Origin: Rubritepida sp. | GTDB lineage: Bacteria; Pseudomonadota; Alphaproteobacteria; Acetobacterales; Acetobacteraceae | Assembly (NCBI GenBank): GCA_028291455.1 | Contig: JAQGHY010000324.1 | Location: 1 to 32,620 of the forward strand | Direction: 5' to 3' | Length of the DNA: 32,620 nucleotides | Shown: in pieces, positions 26,701-32,620 of the stretch | Layout: each line of letters begins with the position of its first letter | Numbering within the stretch: the stretch's first letter is position 1 | The notes under the pieces: generated by a model | The model's input: the letters and a program-made list of their open reading frames with translations, nothing else | The model's database searches: none | Told to the model about the DNA's origin: nothing | Position numbers and translations under genes: made by a program

Positions 26701-28689
26701 TCAAGGCGCGGTGCGGTAAATGGCGACGCCCGGGGTCTGATAGGCGGCGCTGGCGCGAGACGGATCCCACGCAGGTCCCGCCTCACCGAGCACAACATAA
26801 TAGCCGATCCGCAAGGCGCGCAGCCGCTCCATGGCCTCGGCTTGGCGAGGGGCGGCTGCGATCTCTCGCAGGATCGCCTCACGTTCCGCCACCGTGGCGG
26901 CCTGTTCGACGCCACCAAGACGGTGAATTCCGGCACGCGCCAGGAAGGCTGGCACGCCGCTTAAGGCCGCCAGCATAGTGCCTTCGTCGGTCAGCATGGC
27001 AGCGGTATCCACCGCCGAGAGGGCAAAGGCACCGGAGGGGCCGGATTCCACGCGCAGCCAATGCGCCGCGGCGATGACAGGAAGCGGGACCTGGACGCTA
27101 CGATAGCTCTGTGCCCAGGCCATGCGGGGGGCCTTCCATTCTGCGCCGGAATGCCAGGTGACCAGTCCGGCGGCACAGGCTGCCAGGGCCAAAGGTCGCG
27201 ACCGCGCGATCGCCGGCCATAGGATCACCACCCAGCGCGCCAGCCACACCGTCAAAAGAAGGGTAACCAGAAGGAAGCCGCGCTGGCGGAATTCCGTAAT
27301 GTCTCCATGGAGAGGCGCAGGCGCCAGCAGCATCAGCACCCCTGACCAAAGCAGCGCCGCCAGGGGGACGAGGTCGAGCGCATTCGTCAGGCCGCGGCGC
27401 CACGCGAGCCAGAGCCCGATCAGGAAGCCCACCAACGGAATGAGTCCGAACCCCGCCCAAGCGAGGATAATTCCGGGTAGCAGGGCGCCTGCCGGGCCGA
27501 GCGCTTCGCGGAAGGCTGTGGCCACGGCGTGATAAGGCGTGTCGGCCTCGAGACTGCGGAGAACTTCGAAGTATTGGTCGAGGTATGGGATCAGGCCTTG
27601 CGCCGCGATGGCGCCACGGCTGACCGCCAGTAGAGCGGCTATGGAAGCGAGACTGCCGAGTGAGATGAGTAGGCCCTTCCAGCGGCGCGGCACGAAGGGC
27701 GCCGCGGCGACGACGCCGACCGCCCAGGGCACTGCAAGCCAGATAAAAATCTGAGCGCGCAGGAGAAATATCGCGCAAAGCATCACGGCCGACAGGACAA
27801 GCGGGCCCATCCAGGCACGGCCTCGTACTTCTGCCAGCAGCGCGAGCGATGCCAGGGCGCAGGCCAGCCCATAGGCTGAACCCGGGGCTGTCTCGAGCAA
27901 CCAATGGAAGGACAGAAACCCTTGCCGCAAGCCATAGCCGGCGCTGTCCGGCAAGGCAGCGAGGAGCACCAGCGCCGCCGCACCTCCCGCGACACCAGCG
28001 AGTCCCCGCCCCAGCGCGAAGACACCCATTGCCATCGCCAGCACGCCGACCGGCAGCCAGAGCCCGGAGATCGTCGTGATCGCCGGCACGCCCGTGCCGC
28101 TCACGGCGAGGCCGGGCAGAGCGAAGCTGACGAAATGGTAAAAACCGCCCGGCACATCCACAAGGGTGGAGCTACCTCGGCCGATACTACGAAGGTCGCC
28201 GAACTCCGCGATGGACCCGGCATGGATAAACACGTCGCTCCAGAGCCGCATCAGGCCTGTTGCCTCGAATTCGGCGAAGCGCGCGGAGATTTCGAGCGAC
28301 CAGGCGAGGGCAAACCCACCGGCGGCAAGCAGTGCGATCAGTGCCGGTACTTCCATCGGGCGCGGGGTGGATGGGCGCCAAAACATCAGTGCAATCGCAA
28401 GGGCACAGAAGCAGGCCGCGGGCAGCCGCAAATCGACGCCCCAGAACCGTGCGGGCAAGGCAATCGCATAGCCGAAGCCGACGAGACCGATGATGACGGC
28501 GAGTTCCGGCTTAAGCTCGAGCCGGGCCGCCCGGCCGAGCGCTCCGCCGAAAGCCAGACAAGCTGCCGCGATCAGGCCGGCCGCGAGTCCCAGCTCGATC
28601 CGCGCCACCGGCATGTTCGCGAAGACCAAGAGGCCAAAAAGCAGCGCGACGATTACGGAGCCTATCCGAGCCTGAACAGCGGGCATCAT
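26701..28689 (-). CDS. Polytopic membrane protein, putative GT-C-type glycosyltransferase
   Basis: 662 aa with many hydrophobic segments and a soluble C-terminal region; early luminal-type loop WSDVFIHAGSIAEFGD. Family call is inference. Confidence 0.6.
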   Translation of the reverse strand: MMPAVQARIGSVIVALLFGLLVFANMPVARIELGLAAGLIAAACLAFGGALGRAARLELKPELAVIIGLVGFGYAIALPARFWGVDLRLPAACFCALAIALMFWRPSTPRPMEVPALIALLAAGGFALAWSLEISARFAEFEATGLMRLWSDVFIHAGSIAEFGDLRSIGRGSSTLVDVPGGFYHFVSFALPGLAVSGTGVPAITTISGLWLPVGVLAMAMGVFALGRGLAGVAGGAAALVLLAALPDSAGYGLRQGFLSFHWLLETAPGSAYGLACALASLALLAEVRGRAWMGPLVLSAVMLCAIFLLRAQIFIWLAVPWAVGVVAAAPFVPRRWKGLLISLGSLASIAALLAVSRGAIAAQGLIPYLDQYFEVLRSLEADTPYHAVATAFREALGPAGALLPGIILAWAGFGLIPLVGFLIGLWLAWRRGLTNALDLVPLAALLWSGVLMLLAPAPLHGDITEFRQRGFLLVTLLLTVWLARWVVILWPAIARSRPLALAACAAGLVTWHSGAEWKAPRMAWAQSYRSVQVPLPVIAAAHWLRVESGPSGAFALSAVDTAAMLTDEGTMLAALSGVPAFLARAGIHRLGGVEQAATVAEREAILREIAAAPRQAEAMERLRALRIGYYVVLGEAGPAWDPSRASAAYQTPGVAIYRTAP

Positions 28690-28696
28690 ATGCCGA

Positions 28697-29059
28697 TCAA
28701 TTGCCGAAGGCGGTCAGCGAAATACCCAGCACGATCAGCCCCATCCCGACGATCTGTACCGGAGAGAGCAGGTCGTCGAAGAACAGAGCGGCGCCGAGTG
28801 GCGTGAGAACGAAGCTCAAAGCCATGAATGGATAGGCAACCGAGATCGGCGCCTTTTCGATGGCAAGGGCCCAGACGACGCTCGCCAGCAACGCGCAGGC
28901 CAAGCCCGAGAGCACGCCGATATCCGTGTACATGGCGACGAGGTAGTCGAGCTTGCGGCCCGAGGCTGGCGCCGCATGCGCCAGGGCACGCCATTTGAGC
29001 ATGAGTTGGCCGAAGACCGTGAGCGCCAGCGTCGCGGCGATATAGAAATACTTGGCCAT
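28697..29059 (-). CDS. Small 4-TM EamA/SMR-like transporter (ArnE/ArnF-like half-transporter)
   Basis: 120 aa MAKYFYIAATLALTVFGQLMLKWRA...VVWALAIEKAPISVAYPFMALSFVLTPLGAALFFDDLLSPVQIVGMGLIVLGI. Start set to ATG 29059. Confidence 0.82.
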   Translation of the reverse strand: MAKYFYIAATLALTVFGQLMLKWRALAHAAPASGRKLDYLVAMYTDIGVLSGLACALLASVVWALAIEKAPISVAYPFMALSFVLTPLGAALFFDDLLSPVQIVGMGLIVLGISLTAFGN

Positions 29060-29189
29060 GCCGTGTTCCTCGACGCTGTCGCCCGGGCGGGACACATGCA
29101 GCCTGAGCGCGACCATGACAAGTCGCGGACGATCGTCTACTCAAGCCGGGTCGTTCCGCGGTACCGCGTTGAAAGAAGGGCTTTGTTCC

Positions 29190-29852
29190 ATGCGTGACAT
29201 CGTCATCTTCGGGACGGGCGATATCGCCGCGCTGGCCTGCTTTTACTTCACCGAGGATTCGCCCTTCAACGTCGTCGGCTTCACCGTGGATGAGGCCTAT
29301 ATGACGGGCCCGGAATTCATGGGCCGGCCCGTGATCGCATTCGAGCGCCTGCACGAAGTCCATCCGCCGGAGCGCTGCGGCGTCTTCGTCGCGCTCAGCT
29401 ATGCCAAGCTCAACACGCTGCGCGCGAGCAAGGCCGAGGCCGCGCGCGCCATGGGCTACACCCTTCCGAGCTATGTCAGCAGCAAAGCGACGGTCTTCTC
29501 CGACCTGCGGCATGGAGACAACTGCTTCATCCTGGAGAACAACGTCATCCAGCCCTTCGTGACGATCGGGAACAATGTGACGCTCTGGAGCGGTAATCAT
29601 ATCGGGCACCATTCGGTGATCGAGGACGACGTGTTCCTGGCTTCGCACATCGTCGTCTCCGGCGGGGTACGGCTGGGGCAGGGGTGCTTCGTCGGCGTGA
29701 ACGTGACGCTTCGCGACCACATCACCATCGGCGCGCGATGCGTGCTGGGCGCCGGCACGCTGATCCTCGCCGATGCCGAGGCTGACGGGGTCTATATGGG
29801 GACCGGGACGGAGCGATCGCGCGTGCCATCCTCACGGCTGCGCGGAATCTGA
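29190..29852 (+). CDS. Hexapeptide-repeat acyltransferase (NeuD/PglD-like)
   Basis: MRDIVIFGTGDIAALACFYF N-terminal fold plus left-handed beta-helix repeats IQPFVTIGNNVTLWSGNHIGHHSVIEDDVFLASHIVVSGGVRLGQGCFVGVNVTL. Start ATG 29190. Confidence 0.88.
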   Translation: MRDIVIFGTGDIAALACFYFTEDSPFNVVGFTVDEAYMTGPEFMGRPVIAFERLHEVHPPERCGVFVALSYAKLNTLRASKAEAARAMGYTLPSYVSSKATVFSDLRHGDNCFILENNVIQPFVTIGNNVTLWSGNHIGHHSVIEDDVFLASHIVVSGGVRLGQGCFVGVNVTLRDHITIGARCVLGAGTLILADAEADGVYMGTGTERSRVPSSRLRGI

Positions 29853-29853
29853 G

Positions 29854-30768
29854 ATGCAGCGTTGGCGCCGGCTCGGTCATGTCTATGTCGCGAGCGGGGA
29901 GAGCGACTGGCTCACCAGCCATGCCGGCTACCCCACCCCCTTGAGCCTGCCCGACGGCCGGCTGCGGGTGTTCTTCTCGCCTCGGGATTCGCGCGGGCGG
30001 TCCAGCATCTTCTCGATGGATCTGCTGTTGGATGGCGCGCACTTCGAACGCCTCGGCCCTCCCGCGGGCCCCTGGCTGGAGCCCGGCCCACGAGGCGCTT
30101 TCGACGACGCGGGCGCCTCCTCCTCCTGCATCCTTGCCGAACCGGATGGGGGGCTGACCTGCTATTACCTCGGCTGGGAACTTGGCGTGAGCATCCCTTT
30201 CCGCACCACGATCGGCATGGCCCGGGCCGCACCCGGCGAGTCGCGCTTTACCCGCGCCTCCCCGGTGCCGCTGCTGGACCGCTCGGCGGAGGACCCCTTC
30301 GTCCTAGGCTATCCCTGGGCGCTCCGCGATCAGGGCAAGATCTCGATCTGGTACGGAACGCATCTCTCCTGGGGCGAGCAGTGGATGGCGACGGATCACG
30401 TCATCCGCCGCGCAACTTCGTGCGATGGGCTGAGCTGGAGGCGCGACCTACAGCCTGCGCTATTCACGTCGGGCAGTGAGGAATTCGCTCTCTCGCGGCC
30501 ATCGGTCCTGCGCGATGCCGACCTCTGGCGCATGTGGTATTGCCGCCGCCTGCCCATCTACGAACTTGGCTACGCGACCTCGGCCGATGGGATCACCTGG
30601 CAACGTGAGGACTTCGAGGTCGCCTTCCCCGGCGCCTCGCCTGAGTGGGAGGCCGGCGTGCGGACCTATCCCGCCGTCTTCGATCACGCGGGCCGGCGCT
30701 ACATGCTCTACAATGGGACAGGGTACGGGCGCAGTGGCTTCGGCCTGGCCATGCTGGAACGCGATTGA
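29854..30768 (+). CDS. Glycoside-hydrolase-like five-bladed beta-propeller protein of polysaccharide loci
   Basis: MQRWRRLGHVYVASGESDWLTSHAGYPTPLSLPDGRLRVFFSPRDSRGRSSIFSMDL...; repeated aromatic/Asp blade motifs resembling GH43/GH32/GH130-like proteins. Start ATG 29854, 1 nt after the upstream stop. Confidence 0.7.
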   Translation: MQRWRRLGHVYVASGESDWLTSHAGYPTPLSLPDGRLRVFFSPRDSRGRSSIFSMDLLLDGAHFERLGPPAGPWLEPGPRGAFDDAGASSSCILAEPDGGLTCYYLGWELGVSIPFRTTIGMARAAPGESRFTRASPVPLLDRSAEDPFVLGYPWALRDQGKISIWYGTHLSWGEQWMATDHVIRRATSCDGLSWRRDLQPALFTSGSEEFALSRPSVLRDADLWRMWYCRRLPIYELGYATSADGITWQREDFEVAFPGASPEWEAGVRTYPAVFDHAGRRYMLYNGTGYGRSGFGLAMLERD

Positions 30769-30774
30769 TTGCCG

Positions 30775-31410
30775 CTACGAATGCCGGACAATCAAGGTGA
30801 ACTCGTACAGCCCGTAATCCTGCAGCAGCGCTATGGAACGCCCGTAGCGGGCGAGGCAGAAGCGCAGCATTTCCACGGGATCGGCATAGTGCAGATTCGC
30901 CCGCCGCCGCTCGGGGTCGCTGGAGAGGCTCAGCATGTTCACCGCGAAGCCGCGGCGCGAGGAGCGGCCCAGCAGTTCGATCGTCTCTATGACATAGCTG
31001 CTCCACTCCGCGTCGGGCATGTCTCCCTTTACGTTGAGGATGCCACTTGCGATGGCGTAGTCCGCCGGCTCAGCGGGCTCGGCACCGACATGCCAGGCAC
31101 GGTCGGCTTCCACACCATGCAGGCGGACTGCCTCGGCGATCATGGCGGGTGCGATGTCGTAGCCGACGAAGCGCCCGGAATGGCCATGCGTCCGAAGAAA
31201 ACCCAGGAAATCGCCGTACCCGCAGCCAAGATCTATCACCGAGGCCTCGGGATCGGGCGCCAGGAGCCGGAGGAATTGCTGGTGACGAAGGTTGTGCGAG
31301 GCCTCGCCATTCCAATCCACGCCACGATTTGTCGGGCCGAACTCGGCCAGCTTCGCAGTGTAGTAGGAACCTACACCGGCTAGCAGGCTGGCCCTGTCGG
31401 AAGTGCTCAT
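30775..31410 (-). CDS. Class I SAM-dependent methyltransferase
   Basis: ASVIDLGCGYGDFLGFLRTHG (motif I) and VGYDIAPAMIAEA; 211 aa. Confidence 0.88.
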   Translation of the reverse strand: MSTSDRASLLAGVGSYYTAKLAEFGPTNRGVDWNGEASHNLRHQQFLRLLAPDPEASVIDLGCGYGDFLGFLRTHGHSGRFVGYDIAPAMIAEAVRLHGVEADRAWHVGAEPAEPADYAIASGILNVKGDMPDAEWSSYVIETIELLGRSSRRGFAVNMLSLSSDPERRRANLHYADPVEMLRFCLARYGRSIALLQDYGLYEFTLIVRHS

Positions 31411-32381
31411 GGCCCCACCCGCTCCGAGGCGGAAAGGGCCGTTGCGCGAGGCCGTGCCTCGATCTGAGGCCGGTAGACACGACGGATCACCGTGTACGGA
31501 CGATGCTTCGTTTCAGCGAGAATATTTGCGATGTAGATCCCGAGGATGCCGAGGATGAGCACGGTCGTACCGCCGAAGAACCAGACCGAGACGATCAGCG
31601 AGGTCCAGCCGCCCACGCCAACCCCGTGCGTCAGATATCGGATGATGAAGAAACCCGTCGTCAGTACGGCCAGAACGCAAATGCCGGCGCCAAAAGCCAA
31701 AATCAGATAGAGCAGCTTCGTCGAGGTGGTCGTGACGTGCTTGATCGCCATGTCGATACGGCGGCGGAGCGAATAGGTCGTGGGCGAGAGGGCGAGCTTC
31801 TCGATTTCCATGGCCGTCTGGCGGAAGCCTGTGATCGCCCACAGATGCGAGATCTGAAACGCCTGATCCTGATGGGCCACCAGTGCGCGCACGTAATCCA
31901 ACCGCATCAGCCTTGCGGTGACGACGTTGCGCGGCACCGGCTGGTCACTCAAAACGTTCACGATGCTGAAGAAGGCGGCTCCCGAGGCACGCTCGAACGC
32001 ACCGCCGCGGCGGATCGCCTGTACGCCGTAGACCACGTCCCAGTCGCCAGCGAGCATGAGGGCGTGGAACTTGCCAAGCAATTCCGGCGCTTCCTCGAGG
32101 TCGCAGTCGATCAGGAAAACCAACTCTCCCTGCGCATGCGCGAGGCCGGTCATCATCGCCTTGTGGTGCCCGAAATTGCGCGACAGCTCCACCACCACCA
32201 CGCGCGGATCCTGCTCGCGCAGGGCTAGGGCACGTTCCAGACTGTCGTCGGGCGAGCCGTCATCCACCAGGATCAGCTCGACCTCCTCCGCCATCGCCTC
32301 GCCTGCGGCCATGGCGCGTCGATGGAACTCCGCGACGCTTGGCGCGGAGCGGTAGAGGGTGGATACGATGGAGAGCTTCAT
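31407..32381 (-). CDS. Glycosyltransferase family 2 (polyprenyl-phosphate sugar synthase-like, ArnC/GtrB/DPM1-type)
   Basis: MKLSIVSTLYRSAPSVAEFHRR, ELILVDDGSPDDSL, LSRNFGHHKAMMTGLAHAQGELVFLIDCDLEEAPELL, and two C-terminal TM segments. Confidence 0.9.
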   Translation of the reverse strand: MKLSIVSTLYRSAPSVAEFHRRAMAAGEAMAEEVELILVDDGSPDDSLERALALREQDPRVVVVELSRNFGHHKAMMTGLAHAQGELVFLIDCDLEEAPELLGKFHALMLAGDWDVVYGVQAIRRGGAFERASGAAFFSIVNVLSDQPVPRNVVTARLMRLDYVRALVAHQDQAFQISHLWAITGFRQTAMEIEKLALSPTTYSLRRRIDMAIKHVTTTSTKLLYLILAFGAGICVLAVLTTGFFIIRYLTHGVGVGGWTSLIVSVWFFGGTTVLILGILGIYIANILAETKHRPYTVIRRVYRPQIEARPRATALSASERVGP

Positions 32382-32620
32382 GGGCGTGAGCTTCGCATGA
32401 GGGTGATAAGCCGCGTCCCATAGATCATTTCGCTCTGGATTGTGAGCGGGCGGGCGGGGTGGCTTCCACCCTGGCGCAACGAAAGCAGGAAATCTATATC
32501 CATGTCAGCGCCGATCCTTCCCGCATGGCGGGCCACCTGGAACCCGACCATGGCATCCATCGCATATGTCTGCCCAGAATCCCGGGAAGCCTTGGTGGAG
32601 ACCGCCGAGGGCCTGGTTCG
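32378..32620 (-). CDS. 3' fragment of an uncharacterised ORF truncated by the window edge
   Basis: The frame is open from window end 32620 to TGA 32378 (...GQTYAMDAMVGFQVARHAGRIGADMDIDFLLSLRQGG...) and overlaps the GT2 start by ATGA. The track's 60-aa ORF is probably only its C-terminus. Confidence 0.55.
   Translation of the reverse strand, partial: RTRPSAVSTKASRDSGQTYAMDAMVGFQVARHAGRIGADMDIDFLLSLRQGGSHPARPLTIQSEMIYGTRLITLMRSSRP

Noticed and set aside
29157-29168. Perfect 12-bp palindrome CGCGGTACCGCG upstream of the acyltransferase
   Set aside because: Palindromes of this length are expected several times by chance in a GC-rich 32-kb window, and no second supporting site was seen. Not strong enough to call an operator.
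1-32620. CRISPR array, prophage, insertion sequence, tRNA/rRNA or known anti-phage defence system
   Set aside because: No regularly spaced repeats, transposase/integrase, phage structural proteins, structural RNA signatures or defence-type domains were recognised by eye. A tRNAscan/Infernal/DefenseFinder run would be decisive.

Overview
High-GC chromosomal window, alphaproteobacterial in character (Acetobacteraceae/Roseomonas-like by gene content; inference only, not verified). It is densely coding. I support about 34 CDSs and no rRNA, tRNA, CRISPR array, prophage or transposase.

Layout, left to right:
(i) Minus-strand catabolic cluster: DUF4387, AtuA-type (DUF1446), Bug-family binding protein, FadR-type GntR regulator, 3-hydroxyacyl-CoA dehydrogenase-like protein. 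An ABC exporter half-transporter and dadA follow.
(ii) Divergent Lrp/AsnC regulator, a strongly divergent PEP-carboxylase-family protein and an SMP-30-like protein (+).
(iii) ModA-like and Bug-like periplasmic binding proteins (-), enoyl-CoA hydratase (+), hldD (-), ubiK/BMFP (+).
(iv) Minus-strand operon: three GST genes, a histidine phosphatase and an amidohydrolase.
(v) Conserved housekeeping block: prs, lipoprotein, 22-aa mini-ORF, pgeF, midA-like methyltransferase, lgt, mepA, hldE.
(vi) Surface-glycan locus at the right end: GT-C-like membrane protein, 4-TM EamA/SMR protein, NeuD/PglD-like acyltransferase, glycosidase-like beta-propeller, methyltransferase, polyprenyl-phosphate-type GT2, and a truncated ORF.

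The best leads are the PEPC homologue with altered catalytic motifs and the putative lipid-linked glycan-modification system at the right end. Also worth a look are the unannotated 22-aa ORF and the hairpin pair overlapping the 5' end of mepA. Most other ORFs in the supplied track look like GC-rich antisense or shadow frames.
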